The notes under the pieces were generated by a model. That model did no database searches. It saw only the letters and a list, made by a program, of their open reading frames with translations, and was not told where the DNA came from. A program made the translations under genes and the position numbers. A stretch of DNA of 64,000 nt from Hyphomicrobium sp. (GTDB lineage: Bacteria > Pseudomonadota > Alphaproteobacteria > Rhizobiales > Hyphomicrobiaceae): positions 498,501 through 562,500 of the forward strand of contig JAEUME010000002.1 in the NCBI GenBank assembly GCA_016793445.1, given 5' to 3'. Of this stretch, positions 35,295 to 47,169 are shown piece after piece (position 1 is the first letter of the stretch; each line of letters begins with the position of its first letter).

Positions 35295-37178
35295 ATGGAC
35301 CTTCCGGCAAACGGGGCTCTGGCGCCTTCCAAAAGCAGTGAGCCGCAAGGCGCCGCGCTTGCGTTGAAGTTGGCGAGAAACGCCGCGCCTTTTCATTCCG
35401 AGCCTGGTGGCGCCTCACCGCTGGAGCGCGATTCTTATACCTCAACCGCATTGGCCGAGGTGCTCGATCGGGCGACGCACGCGTCTATGGCAAAAGCAAC
35501 CATGGGGCTTTCGCCGGCGTCGCTCATGGGTGCTTATCTCGATTGGCTGACGCATTTGACCGCATCGCCGGGCAAGCGCCTGCAACTCGTCGAAAAAAGC
35601 TTCCGCAAGGTTCTGCGGCTGCAACGATATGCCATGACGTGCGCGTTACGCGGCGCCGGGAATGACGGCAGTGCATCGCTCTGCGTGGAGCCTCTTCCGC
35701 AGGATAGCCGCTTTTCTGCGCCAGCGTGGCAGCAGTTTCCCTTCAACGTCTTCTATCAATCCCATCTGCTCGCACAGCAATGGTGGCACGTGGCGACGAC
35801 GGGCGTGCCGGGCGTCTCGGCCCAGCACGAGCGGGCGGTCGAGTTTGCTGCCCGCCAGATCCTCGACGTCTTTGCGCCTTCCAACTTTGTGCTGACGAAC
35901 CCCGAGGTACTGACCGCGACGTACAAGGAGATGGGTCAGAATTTCGTCCGCGGATTTCAGAACTTCTTGGACGACTGGGATCGCGCCGTCAGCGGCAAGC
36001 CGCCCGTTGGCGCCGAGAATTTCCGCCCTGGCGAGGACGTGGCGGTCACGCCCGGCAAGGTCGTGTACCGCAACCGGCTGATGGAACTCATCCAGTATGC
36101 ACCGACGACGGACGAGGTTCACAAAGAGCCGGTACTGATCGTGCCGGCGTGGATCATGAAGTACTACATTCTTGATCTGTCGCGGCAAAACTCGTTGGTG
36201 AAGTATCTGGTCGACAACGGCTTCACGGTATTCGTTATCTCTTGGAAAAATCCCGATCCAGCCGACCGCGATATGGGTCTCGATGACTACCGCAAGCTCG
36301 GCGTTCTTTCGGCCCTCGATGTGATCTCGGCCATCCTCCCCGCCAGACAGGTACACGGCGTGGGCTACTGCCTCGGGGGCACTATGCTGGCCATCACGGC
36401 GGCCGCGCTTGCACGCAATAACGGCTCGCCATTCGCTAGTCTGTCGTTCCTTGCGGCCCAGATCGATTTTGAAGAGCCTGGCGAGCTGCAGCTCTTCATC
36501 GACGAGAGCCAGCTTCGGTTTCTTGAGGACATGATGTGGGAGCAGGGGTTCCTCGACGCCAAGCAGATGTCGGGCGCATTTCAGATGTTGAGGTCCAACG
36601 ACCTCATCTGGTCGCGCAACATGCGCGAATACATGCTGGGTGAACGTGCGCCCATGAACGACCTGATGGCGTGGAATGCTGATAGCACCCGTCTGCCCTA
36701 TCGCATGCATTCGCAGTATTTGCGCCGCCTGTATCTCAACAACGATCTCGCCGAAGGCCGCTTCGACGTTGATGGCGAGCCGGTGCAGATCTCCGACATC
36801 CGCGCGCCGATTTTCTGCGTGGCGACGCAGAAGGACCATGTTGCGCCCTGGCGTTCGGTCTACAAGTGGAATCGCCTGACCGACACCGCCGTCACGTTCG
36901 TGCTTGGCGCAGGTGGCCATAACACCGGCATCGTGGCGGCGCCCGATGATCAGCGCAGCCGCTATCAGATTGCAACCCGCTCCGATCGCGACTTTCAAAT
37001 CAGTCCGGAGGCTTGGGCCGTCGAAGTGCCCGAACGCAAAGGATCGTGGTGGACGGAATGGGTACACTGGCTTGCCGACAAATCCAGCGGTGATGGTGCT
37101 CCCCCGTCATTGGGGGCCGCAGAAAAGGGCCTGCCTCCGTTGGCCGATGCGCCGGGCAGCTACGTGCTCATGAAGTGA
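35295..37178 (+). CDS. phaC: Class I poly(3-hydroxyalkanoate) synthase
   Basis: A 627-residue granule-associated enzyme that polymerises (R)-3-hydroxyacyl-CoA. The lipase-like box is GYCLGG with the catalytic Cys near residue 358. The Asp is in QKDHVAPW (about 513) and the His in GGHNTG (about 540). The N-terminal PhaC domain (FNVFYQSHLLAQQWW) and EPVLIVPAWIMKYYILDLS are typical. It is somewhat longer than average because of an about 50-residue leader. GAGGAACT precedes the ATG. No phaA, phaB or phasin gene is adjacent. The 473-residue frame on the other strand is a shadow. Confidence 0.95.
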   Translation: MDLPANGALAPSKSSEPQGAALALKLARNAAPFHSEPGGASPLERDSYTSTALAEVLDRATHASMAKATMGLSPASLMGAYLDWLTHLTASPGKRLQLVEKSFRKVLRLQRYAMTCALRGAGNDGSASLCVEPLPQDSRFSAPAWQQFPFNVFYQSHLLAQQWWHVATTGVPGVSAQHERAVEFAARQILDVFAPSNFVLTNPEVLTATYKEMGQNFVRGFQNFLDDWDRAVSGKPPVGAENFRPGEDVAVTPGKVVYRNRLMELIQYAPTTDEVHKEPVLIVPAWIMKYYILDLSRQNSLVKYLVDNGFTVFVISWKNPDPADRDMGLDDYRKLGVLSALDVISAILPARQVHGVGYCLGGTMLAITAAALARNNGSPFASLSFLAAQIDFEEPGELQLFIDESQLRFLEDMMWEQGFLDAKQMSGAFQMLRSNDLIWSRNMREYMLGERAPMNDLMAWNADSTRLPYRMHSQYLRRLYLNNDLAEGRFDVDGEPVQISDIRAPIFCVATQKDHVAPWRSVYKWNRLTDTAVTFVLGAGGHNTGIVAAPDDQRSRYQIATRSDRDFQISPEAWAVEVPERKGSWWTEWVHWLADKSSGDGAPPSLGAAEKGLPPLADAPGSYVLMK

Positions 37179-37224
37179 AGGCGGACACCAGATATCAAGG
37201 CTGGCCAGCCATTAAAACCGCAGT

Positions 37225-37728
37225 TCATGGCGCGGTCGTCGCGGGAGGCGCAGCCGGGTGTGCTGGATCTTTGCGGCGGACGCTGATTTGCCCGTTGTTT
37301 TCAATCACTGCGAAATGAACTTCCATGATGGTTGCGCACCCCGCGGCCCGAAGTGCTGCATCAAGCTCATGCTGCGTCAGCTTCTCACGTTTCATGATAT
37401 CGCGATAAAGGTGGCCATCATGGATTAGCACTTGCGGCCGCCCCTCAACGAGCACCTCAAGGCGCTTGCTCTTGTAAGTCGTGTATCCGATGAGCCAGTT
37501 CGCACCAACGAGCGTCAAAGCGCAAATAAGTCCGCCAATGACGGAGTTATCTCCGCCGGTCATGGAGTTCTGCACGGCGTTACTCAGGACCAGCAGCAAA
37601 ACCAGATCGAACGGTGCAAGTTGGCCGACCTGACGCTTGCCCGTGATGCGTAGAAGGACAATGAGGAAGATGTAAACAATGATCGCGCGCGCGATGAACT
37701 CCCACCACGGGATCGACATGTCCCACAT
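37225..37728 (-). CDS. DUF421 (YetF-like) membrane protein
   Basis: A 167-residue inner-membrane protein. Three N-terminal helices (about residues 8-30, 38-58 and 60-82) include KRQVGQLAPFDLVLLLVLSN, the DUF421 signature. A cytoplasmic alpha/beta domain follows (VLVEGRPQVLIHDGHLY, then LDAALRAAG). Bacillus relatives (YetF, SpoVAF/Eb types) affect envelope or germination traits; no function is known here. It converges on phaC. Confidence 0.88.
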   Translation of the reverse strand: MWDMSIPWWEFIARAIIVYIFLIVLLRITGKRQVGQLAPFDLVLLLVLSNAVQNSMTGGDNSVIGGLICALTLVGANWLIGYTTYKSKRLEVLVEGRPQVLIHDGHLYRDIMKREKLTQHELDAALRAAGCATIMEVHFAVIENNGQISVRRKDPAHPAAPPATTAP

Positions 37729-39703
<1,975 letters not shown>

Positions 39704-39892
39704 TAGGCTTTTAGCCATACCAAGTTTGGCAGAGGCGGTCGCCGGTCCACGGTGGCAGCCTCTGCGCCTTGTCCTCGTGGATCGCTGCTGCCTCTCTGGG
39801 TGCCCCATGCAGAAGCCTTGCGCCGGGCCGAAAGTGCTGGTAAGAGCCCCCCTCCAACCCAGACCCGCTAGGCGCCGTCCACGGTCGAGGAT

Positions 39893-39966
39893 TGGGGGAT
39901 CGTCTAATGGTAGGACTGCAGACTCTGACTCTGCCTGTCTAGGTTCGAATCCTAGTCCCCCAGCCA
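39893..39966 (+). tRNA. tRNA-Gln, anticodon CTG
   Basis: A complete cloverleaf of 74 bases with encoded CCA. The acceptor is TGGGGGA with TCCCCCA plus G and CCA. The anticodon arm is GCAGA CTCTGAC TCTGC, giving anticodon CTG (reads CAG), and the T arm contains GGTTCGAATCC. It sits at the border between core genes and the accessory region that begins with a serine recombinase operon. Confidence 0.97.
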
Positions 39967-40174
39967 TCGTCTAACTCATTGATATAGCTGCATATTATTC
40001 AAATTTTATGAGTGGAATTTTAGCGTCTTTTCCGCGCCTTGTCGACACACGTTTTCCGATCCCCTACCGCACCCGTGTCTCCGCACGACGTTCCTCGCCC
40101 TGTCGCCCATTTTATCTCTGTGGGCCTTTTTCGGCCGGTCAGACTCGCATCGTTTTCCGGAACTGGACAGCACG

Positions 40175-41869
40175 TTATCGTGTCTCGAAACCGAGGGCTG
40201 CGCGCTGGAGCTGCCAGTCATGCGGCAGGTCTTTGCAGAGTGAGACGAGGCGTGCCGCTGTGAGCGTCTCAGGCTGGCATCCTTCAAAGAGGTCTTTGAC
40301 GATACCGGGCGCGAGATACGTGAGGCGCATATGCGCCGACAGATAGTCCCGCTTGACACCGAGCCGCTGCGCGAGTGCGTCGATAGTTGCGTCGCGTCCC
40401 GACATTAAAGCATCGCGGGTCGCATACGCATTCCGAAGCAAAGCGATCATCTGGCCATCGGGCTTGGCAGCACGGCCGCCACCTACAATCAATCGGATGC
40501 CTTTGCCGGCGCGGCGCAACTTGGCTTCGACGCGGAGTTCAATTGCTTCCCGATCTACTCCCGGCAGCTCTTGAGCTTCACCCAATAAGACTCTCGCGAT
40601 CTCTTTTCTGTTGAGACTGACAACAACTTCATCAACACGCACGCACACGCGCTCGACAATGGGCCGGACGAGTTCGCGGATCTTGATCGACGGCAGGGTC
40701 GCCCAGCTGCCCGAGAGTTCGGTGGCCTTCGCAAGCGCCGAGCGCAGCGTGGCGGCGTCGAGATCGAAGTACGACAACGCATCTCCGAGATCCTGTTCCG
40801 ATGCAAAAAATGCTCGAAGCCGATCGAGAACGAGACCTTCGAGATCGCCGGCCGGCACGCGCAAGCCCGTCTCATGATGTGAGCGTGTGCCGGTTATGAG
40901 GGCCGTCGACACATAGTACCGGTACCGCCGGCCCTTCTTGACCGCATGCGTAGGCGTCATGCGCTGTCCGTCACCATCCACGATCTGCCCGGCAAACAAG
41001 CTTGGCTCCTGTGCCGCTTCGCCAAGCGCTCGTGACTGCCGACTGCTGGCGAGCCTTTCTTGAACGATCTGCCACAACCCAGCATCGACAATGGCCTCGT
41101 GCTGGCCGGGGTAGACCTTTCCCTGGTGTGCGATCTCGCCCCGGTATATGTGGTTCTGCAGCAAGGTATAAAGTGCTCCGCGAGAAAACCGGTTGCCGCC
41201 CGCCAGAACGCCACAGGCGCCTTGCCGGCGCTTGCTCACCACACCGACCCCGGCAAGGTCGTCCGCGAGGGTCCGGACCGACCCGAGTTCGGCGTAGCGC
41301 CGGAAGATCATGCGCACCGTCTCGGCCTCGGCGTCGTTGACGATCAGCTTGCGCTCCTTGACGTCATAGCCGAGTGGGACGTTGCCGCCCATCCACATGC
41401 CCTTGGCCTTCGACGCCGCGATCTTATCGCGGATGCGCTCTCCGGCGATCTCACGCTCGAACTGGGCAAACGAGAGCAGCATGTTGAGCGTGAGCCGGCC
41501 CATAGATGTTGTCGTGTTGAATTGCTGCGTCACGGATACGAACGAGGCGCTATGCGCATCGAGCACATCGACGATCTTGGCGAAATCCGCCAGCGAGCGC
41601 GTCAGCCGGTCGACCTTGTAGACGACCACGATCCGCACCTTGCCGGTCGTGATGTCGGCGAGCAGCCGCTGAAGCGCAGGACGTTCCATCGTGCCGCCCG
41701 AGAGACCCCCGTCGTCGTAAAGGTCGGGCAGTGCCGTCCATCCAGCATGTTTTTGGCTCAGGATGAAAGCAGCGCAGGCCTCCCGCTGCGCATCGAGCGA
41801 GTTGAACTCCTTTTCCAGCCCTCCGTCAGAGGACTTGCGCGTGTAGATGGCGCAGTGCAGTCGTTTCAT
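40175..41869 (-). CDS. Large serine recombinase
   Basis: A 564-residue site-specific recombinase. The resolvase domain (1-150) has AIYTRKSS with the nucleophile Ser, DDGGLSGGTMERPALQRLL, VVVYKVDRLTRS and LLSFAQFEREIAGERIRDK. A recombinase domain follows (about 165-290, GNVPLGYDVKERKLIVNDAE). Long C-terminal DNA-binding helices complete it; no clear zinc ribbon is visible. It is the last gene of a tight operon with a 65-residue protein, DUF2924 and DUF3489 genes, and its 3' end faces the tRNA-Gln. It probably integrates or excises the element carrying it. Confidence 0.92.
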   Translation of the reverse strand: MKRLHCAIYTRKSSDGGLEKEFNSLDAQREACAAFILSQKHAGWTALPDLYDDGGLSGGTMERPALQRLLADITTGKVRIVVVYKVDRLTRSLADFAKIVDVLDAHSASFVSVTQQFNTTTSMGRLTLNMLLSFAQFEREIAGERIRDKIAASKAKGMWMGGNVPLGYDVKERKLIVNDAEAETVRMIFRRYAELGSVRTLADDLAGVGVVSKRRQGACGVLAGGNRFSRGALYTLLQNHIYRGEIAHQGKVYPGQHEAIVDAGLWQIVQERLASSRQSRALGEAAQEPSLFAGQIVDGDGQRMTPTHAVKKGRRYRYYVSTALITGTRSHHETGLRVPAGDLEGLVLDRLRAFFASEQDLGDALSYFDLDAATLRSALAKATELSGSWATLPSIKIRELVRPIVERVCVRVDEVVVSLNRKEIARVLLGEAQELPGVDREAIELRVEAKLRRAGKGIRLIVGGGRAAKPDGQMIALLRNAYATRDALMSGRDATIDALAQRLGVKRDYLSAHMRLTYLAPGIVKDLFEGCQPETLTAARLVSLCKDLPHDWQLQRAALGFETR

Positions 41870-42063
41870 CGGAGGCGCCCCTCCAAACTGCTGAGGCGCT
41901 TTCGAATGCGGTTTGTCGCTGTCGAGAGGAGCTTGAACTGACGGCGCCCATCATCGAGGTGCTTGACGCCCTGGCCGGCAGACGCAACCAGCGCCGCGTC
42001 CTCGAACAGGCCCGTCAGATCAGCGAACGCCCGTCGCACGGCATCCAGATCAGCGTCAGCCAT
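41866..42063 (-). CDS. Small protein of the recombinase operon
   Basis: A 65-residue acidic-then-basic, mostly helical protein of no known family. It overlaps the recombinase start by four bases (ATGA) and the DUF2924 stop by eight, so coupled translation makes it a real gene. It may be a partner or control factor of the recombinase. Confidence 0.7.
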   Translation of the reverse strand: MADADLDAVRRAFADLTGLFEDAALVASAGQGVKHLDDGRRQFKLLSTATNRIRKRLSSLEGRLR

Positions 42064-42514
42064 CGCCCGCCCCCTTCTTCGAGGTCAGGCCGAAGAAGCG
42101 CGGACCGGACCAGTGGGCGCCAGTGATTTCGCGCGCGACGACCGAGAGCGACCGGTAGCGCTTGCCGCGCCACTCCACGCCGTCGGCGTGCACGAGGATG
42201 GTATGCGTCTCACCATTCCATTCGCGCACGAGCCGCGTTCCCGGCTTGACGGTGGTGCGCGGCGCGGACCTACCGTATTGTGCAGAGGATGCGTCAGGTG
42301 CAGTACAAGTCAGCTTCCGCAGCAACGACTTGGAAAGGCCGCCAAACGCCCTCTCCTGGATTTTGTATGTGATGCCGCGCAGCAGGAGATCACGGGAGAG
42401 GCTCTTCGGCGGCTGCATGCCATGCACCCGCCGCCACTCTCCTCGCAGCTCGAAGTTGGTCAGAGCTTCGAGGCGCGCGATCTCGGCCGCGATATCGATC
42501 GAGGCTGGCTTCAT
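42056..42514 (-). CDS. DUF2924 protein
   Basis: A 152-residue protein matching DUF2924: LEALTNFELRGEWRRVHG, LSRDLLLRGITYKIQERAFGG, a variable linker, then PGTRLVREWNGETHTILV and WRGKRYRSLSVVAREITG, ending WSGPRFFGL. The C-terminal part resembles a small nucleic-acid-binding fold seen in phage-like proteins. It is a regular neighbour of serine recombinases in alphaproteobacterial mobile elements; function unknown. Confidence 0.85.
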   Translation of the reverse strand: MKPASIDIAAEIARLEALTNFELRGEWRRVHGMQPPKSLSRDLLLRGITYKIQERAFGGLSKSLLRKLTCTAPDASSAQYGRSAPRTTVKPGTRLVREWNGETHTILVHADGVEWRGKRYRSLSVVAREITGAHWSGPRFFGLTSKKGAGDG

Positions 42515-42515
42515 G

Positions 42516-42878
42516 TCAGCGACCGCGCGTGGTTTCGATACGGTAGCGACGCAGCTCGCCCTCGGATTTTGCAGACGTGAGCGTGAAGCCGAGTTTCTTT
42601 TTGACGGTGCCCGCTAGAAAGCCTCGGACGCTGTGCTGCTGCCAGCCGGTCGCTTCCATCATCTCTGGTATCGTGGTGCCGCTGCGCTGGCTCAGTAGCG
42701 TCAGGACGCGATCGTGCTTGGTAACACGCGCTTCTTGCTGTTCTTCGCGTGTCTCGGCTCGATTTGCGGCCGGCGCCGGCCGAGGCTGTGCGCGCAACTT
42801 AGTTTTGGTGGATTTGGCAGGCGCCGCCAACGCAGCCTTCTTTGTGTGGGTCGATGATCGGGCTTCAAGCATGGTCAT
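42516..42878 (-). CDS. DUF3489 protein
   Basis: A 120-residue protein. The C-terminal 70 residues match DUF3489, a winged-helix-like domain (KHDRVLTLLSQRSGTTIPEM, then TGWQQHSVRGFLAGTVKKKL). The N-terminus is a basic Ala/Lys/Pro tail. The ATG at 42878 has GGAG before it. First gene of the recombinase operon (one base before DUF2924), so a DNA-binding control role is plausible but not known. Confidence 0.83.
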   Translation of the reverse strand: MTMLEARSSTHTKKAALAAPAKSTKTKLRAQPRPAPAANRAETREEQQEARVTKHDRVLTLLSQRSGTTIPEMMEATGWQQHSVRGFLAGTVKKKLGFTLTSAKSEGELRRYRIETTRGR

Positions 42879-43553
42879 ATTGGGCTCCGAGGATTGAAGG
42901 GCGCGCCACATCGGCGCTCCCACCACCCGAAGCCCCGCGTTTCGCGAGGCGAGCCCTGAAAAATTCGGCGGCCGGCCAACCGGCGCCTGTCACACCACCA
43001 ATGCGTCCTTTGCGGCAGAAGTCGAGGCCCAGATTCGCTGCAACCGCGCGAATTCGTAGCCTGAGTTAATGAAATCTATGACCGCCGCCGAGGCGTTAGC
43101 AGACGAAACGCAGCCGATAACTCGGCGACGTTTTTGACCCCAACCGGACTCTTTGTCAGTGCGCAACACGCGTGTTGCATCAAGCGCAAGCGGAGAGACA
43201 GGCACTCAGTGCACCGCAACAACTACCCTGTGATGGCCCGCGCGACCTGAATGTCAGCTCGACCTCCGAGACCCTTTTGGTTCTGATTTTCACTGAGGGC
43301 CAGTTGCCGACTCACGGTGCTAGTGCACCGAGAGCCACGGATTAGTTACGCAGTAGGCAAGACAAGTTCTTGCCGGACGCCTCGCGCCTCAAGTTCGACT
43401 TCGCCGCCCACGATGGGGGGGCGGGCGCGGTAGATCAATACACCGCGCTTTACAGATTTTCCGATTGGGCTCCAGCGGTGGTCAATGCGAACGCGCCTCT
43501 TTGCGGCTCAACTGTAGCACCATATCGACCTGAGCGCCGCAGGTGTGCGGTCG
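42879..43553. other. Gene-free border between recombinase operon and IS66
   Basis: About 675 bases without a convincing gene. Two small hairpins are visible: CGGTGC-TAGT-GCACCG (43315-43330) and GGCAAGA with TCTTGCC (about 43352-43370). The right 100 bases probably belong to the IS66 end, but I could not find its terminal repeat. Confidence 0.4.
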
Positions 43554-44410
43554 TCAGGCGGCCCGGCTGACGGCTGCGAGTTCGGGCTTCCAGTTCCACG
43601 GGAGCAATTCGTCGAGCCGGTGAAGCGGGTGCTCGGCGATGCGGGCGAGAACGTCGGCAAGCCACGCCTGCGGGTCGATGCCGTTCATTTTTGCCGTGAT
43701 GATGAGACTGTACATGGCGGCGGCGCGCATACCGCCGCGATCGGAGCCGGCGAACAGCCACGACTTTCTTCCAAGGGCGATACCGCGAAGGCCACGCTCG
43801 GCGGCGTTGTTGGAGAGGCAGACGCGGCCGTCATCGAGGAAGCGGGTGAACGCGGCCCAGCGTTTGAGCATGTAGTCCATGGCTTTGGCGAGGTCGTTGC
43901 CGCGCGAGAGCTTTGGTCGTTCGGCCCGCATGCGGGCTTCCAACTCGTCGACGAGCGGCCGGCTCAACTCCTGGCGAACCGCACATCGCTCGTCGGCGAT
44001 CTTGCCATTGATCCCCCGCTCGATCTCGAACAGGGCATCGATGCGCTGCACGATCTCCAGCGCCAGCGGCGAGATCGGTGCTGGTGCTTTGCCCTCGGCC
44101 TTTCGGCGGGCACTGGCCTCGATATCGGCGAGCGTGAAGAACGGCCGGCGCGCATGCGCCCAGCAGCCCGCTTCCAGGATCGGGCCCGGAGTGCGGTCAG
44201 TCGCATACAGCCTGTTGTAGCCTGAGTAGGCGTCGGCCTGCAGCAGCCCGGACCAGCGGACGAGATGCGCCTCGACATGGTCACCTCTCCGATCACGCGA
44301 ATAGTAGAACATGGCGGCCGGCGGCGCTCCCCCGCCGAACGGCCGATCATCCCGCACGTAGACCCAGCATCTGCCGGTGTGGGTCTTGCCCTTGGCCAGC
44401 ACAGGCACGG
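43554..44410 (-). pseudogene. tnpC: IS66 transposase TnpC, 3' exon
   Basis: The C-terminal about 285 residues of the IS66 DDE transposase. It resumes at [20 protein letters not shown], then has the second catalytic Asp in [13 protein letters not shown] and the catalytic Glu in [18 protein letters not shown], ending [11 protein letters not shown]. The frame upstream of 44410 belongs to the intron and is not transposase. The exon would be joined to the 5' exon only if the intron splices; otherwise TnpC is broken. Confidence 0.85.
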
Positions 44411-46300
44411 TCGGGAGAGTAGGCCGGAGGGATTGCACCTCCAGCCTCTCGCAGAACCGGGCGTGAGGCTCTCGCCTCACCCGGCTCCCATCAGGCAAGT
44501 GCCCCACCATCGCCAAGCTGCCAGTGCACGAAGAGCTTTCGGTTCTCACGAGCGATTTTCGCAAGGAAGTCGCGCGCGCGACCAAGTCGCCGGTGGAAGC
44601 GCTTGTATTTCCGCTTCAACCAGACGGTCAGCGTCTGGTTGAGGTAGCGAGCCAGAGGATAGAGCGCTGAGCGCGTGTATCGCCCATAGTATGCGATCCA
44701 ACCCCGTACGATGGGGTTGAGTTCGCGGGCGATGTCGTCCAGCGTCACTTCGGTCCGCTTGCGAATCTTCAAGCCTTTGATCGTCTCCCGCATCGCGTTC
44801 AGCGCAGACGTGCTGACCGCCGGAGTGTACCCGCAGAACATTTTCTGCGAGGGCCCCTTGACCGATCGAGGCCGGAAGCAGAATCCGAGAAAGTCAAAGC
44901 TGACCGTCTCGTATTTGTTCTTGCGCCGATGGTCCTTGCAGTAGACGATTTTCGTCTTCATTGGATGCAGTTCCAGGCCACACTCAGCCAAACGAGCGGC
45001 AAGCGCCTCGCGAACGCTCTGCGCCTCCTTCTCGCTCCGGCAGTGCACCAGCCCGTCATCCGCATACCGACACCAGGGCAGGCCGGGAGCCTTCCGCGTC
45101 ATCCAGGTGTCGAACGTATAGTGCATGAAAAGGTTGGCCAGGATCGGACTGACCACGCCACCCTGTGGGGTGCCGCGGCTTCGCTCGACGATAGCGCCAT
45201 CTTCCTGCTGCATCGGCACCGTCAGCCAGCGCTCGATGTAAAGCAGTGCCCATGCGCACGTCACATGTTTCCGGACGGCACGCAGCAAGAGTTCGTGGTC
45301 GATATTGTCGAACAGACCCTTGATGTCGAACTCGAGCACCCAAGCGTATTTCCAGCATCGCTCACGCGTGACGCCCACGGCATCGAGGGCCGACTTGCCG
45401 GGCCTGTAGCCATAGGAATCTGCCAGAAAGATTGCATCGAGCTCCGGTTCGACCAGTTGATTGACAACTGTCTGCGCCACGCGATCCGCTACGGTCGGAA
45501 CCCCGAGAATCCTCTGGCCTCCACTCTTCTTCGGAATGGAGACGGCGCGGACAGGCGGCGGGAAGTAAGCGCCCGAGCTCATTCGATTCCAGATCTTGTA
45601 GAGATTGCCCCTCAAGTCGGATTCGAACTGCTCGATTGTGACTCCGTCGACGCCGGCCGCACCACCATTGGATCGGACCTGCAGATACGCTTCGTACACC
45701 TTTCTTTTGTCGATGTTGAACGGCTTGCTTGGCTGGTTCATCGGCGTCCTCCTGTTGCCAGTTGCGACGATGGCCAGCCCACCTGATCCGATCCCTTCGC
45801 TCCGGGCCCATTACGAGCCCTCATCGCTCCTACGGATCGGTCCGTCCCAGTGCTCCGCTTCGGTACGCTCGCCTCACGGTTTTCTCCGCTTGTGCTTCTC
45901 CCTTGGCATCGGAGCGACTGGTTCCTGCAGTTCCGCGATAACGCCAGCATCCGCTTCACGCCCCCTCAACGCCGGTCGTCGCTCGCCCGGTCATCAGGCA
46001 TCTGGCGAGCTGATCCCAGAGGGACGACACACCTCTGGTTTTGACGACGCTTTCCACGTAACGACGCTTCATCGGTAGGTTCACTTTCGTTCGTCTCTCG
46101 GATGCACACCGGTCCAGGGTGTTCCCCGAACTTGACCCCAACGCTCACGACCCCGCCTCTTAAGCGAAGCCGCTTGGGGTGGTTTGGGACCCGCTCCTGA
46201 AAGCCGATCCCGAGGGACCCGCCCTCATCGTCATCGCAGCTTGTGCACACAGAATGTCAGGTCATGAGGACCATCCCTTCTGTGTGCTTCTGCAGCACAC
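44411..46300 (-). mobile_element. Group II intron with reverse transcriptase
   Basis: It begins GTGTG at 46300, directly after the transposase codons for HGDD. Domain V is clear at 44453-44487: a GAGCCGGG lower stem with CCCGGTTC, an upper stem TGAGGC/GCCTCA with a GAGA tetraloop, and a CG bulge. Domain VI follows, with the likely branch A in CCTACTC, and the intron ends near CCCGAC at about 44411. The encoded maturase stops four bases before domain V. The 3' boundary is uncertain by one to three bases. Confidence 0.85.
44491..45741 (-). CDS. ltrA: Group II intron reverse transcriptase/maturase
   Basis: A 416-residue intron-encoded protein. RT motifs run in order: [14 protein letters not shown] (RT0/1), [48 protein letters not shown] (first catalytic Asp), [25 protein letters not shown] (YADD), and [12 protein letters not shown] maturase X/thumb region follows ([19 protein letters not shown]). 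No HNH endonuclease domain is present, as in many bacterial lineages that use replication forks. It aids splicing and mobility of its own intron. Confidence 0.93.
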   Translation of the reverse strand: MNQPSKPFNIDKRKVYEAYLQVRSNGGAAGVDGVTIEQFESDLRGNLYKIWNRMSSGAYFPPPVRAVSIPKKSGGQRILGVPTVADRVAQTVVNQLVEPELDAIFLADSYGYRPGKSALDAVGVTRERCWKYAWVLEFDIKGLFDNIDHELLLRAVRKHVTCAWALLYIERWLTVPMQQEDGAIVERSRGTPQGGVVSPILANLFMHYTFDTWMTRKAPGLPWCRYADDGLVHCRSEKEAQSVREALAARLAECGLELHPMKTKIVYCKDHRRKNKYETVSFDFLGFCFRPRSVKGPSQKMFCGYTPAVSTSALNAMRETIKGLKIRKRTEVTLDDIARELNPIVRGWIAYYGRYTRSALYPLARYLNQTLTVWLKRKYKRFHRRLGRARDFLAKIARENRKLFVHWQLGDGGALA

Positions 46301-47081
46301 TGTCGTCACCATGCAAGCGCTCGGCGGCGAGGACATGCGCCTCGATCCGCTCCAGAAGCGGCTTCAGCACGGCACAGGCGGCACCGACCTGATCGGCGAG
46401 CGTCGAGATGTCGAGCTCGACGCCCTCGTTGCCATAGATGTCGCTCTGCCGGTTCAAGGGCAGATGCGCGCCGAACTTGCCGAACAGAACATCGGCCAGC
46501 AGATGCGGGCCCGCACGACCGCGCGCGATCGGATGCGAAGGCGCGGGCGTCTGGACAATCGTATCGCAGGTCCGGCAGGCGAGCCGCTCGCGCACGTGCA
46601 CGATCACCTTCCAATGCGCCGGCACCCGTTCCAGCGTCTCCGTCGCATCCTCGCCCAGCTTGCGGAACTTCGTCCCCGAGCAGCACGGGCAGACCGACGG
46701 GGCTTGATGCACGAGGCGCTCGCGCGGAAGGTGCTCCGGCAATGGCCTCCGCGCCGGCTTGCGGTTCTCGGGCCGCGCGGTGGCGGGCGTCGCGATCTCG
46801 GCCGCGGCCTTCTCCTCGGCTTTCCGTTCGACGAGCTCGGCGAGCTGCAGCTCGAGCTGATCGAGGAGCTTCACGCTCCGCTCGGATGAGGCTCCGAACG
46901 TCGCGCGCTGCATCTTGGCAATGGTGAGCTTCAGGTTGGCGATCTCGGCGTCGAGGTCGAGGGCTCTCGCCTCGGCGGCCTCGGCCCGGCTCTCGCAAGC
47001 CACCCGTGCGGCACGCTCGGCCACCAGCATCGCCTTCAGCATTGCGATGTCGTCGAGAAGCTGCGTTGGATCGAGCGCCAT
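46301..47081 (-). pseudogene. tnpC: IS66 transposase TnpC, 5' exon
   Basis: The N-terminal about 260 residues of the IS66 transposase. It has a coiled-coil start (AKMQRATFGASSERSVKL), a basic Pro-rich linker with LPEHLPRERLVH, a zinc-finger region (CPCCSGTKFRKLGED and the partner C-x-x-C at RLACRTCDTI), then PIARGRAGPHLLADVLFGKF and LHGDD, the first catalytic Asp. The frame then runs 14 codons into the intron and stops at 46257. The start is the ATG at 47081; a TTG lies three codons upstream. Confidence 0.85.
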
Positions 47082-47169
47082 GGGCCGCAATCATAGCTGC
47101 TTCGCGGCCTTCCGATCGGCCCCGAAACGATAATCCACGATCCGAGTCGCCACAGTCACAGGCGCGCAT

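Noticed and set aside
35646..37067. 473-codon minus-strand frame opposite phaC
   Set aside because: It is the complement of a highly conserved enzyme gene in G+C-rich DNA; its product is His/Arg-rich without domains.
37200..37211. GGCTGGCCAGCC palindrome between phaC and the YetF-like gene as a terminator
   Set aside because: It has no loop and is too short for a stable hairpin.
39893..39966. tRNA-Gln 3' end as a proven attachment site
   Set aside because: No duplicated copy of the tRNA end was seen in the window, so only proximity supports it.
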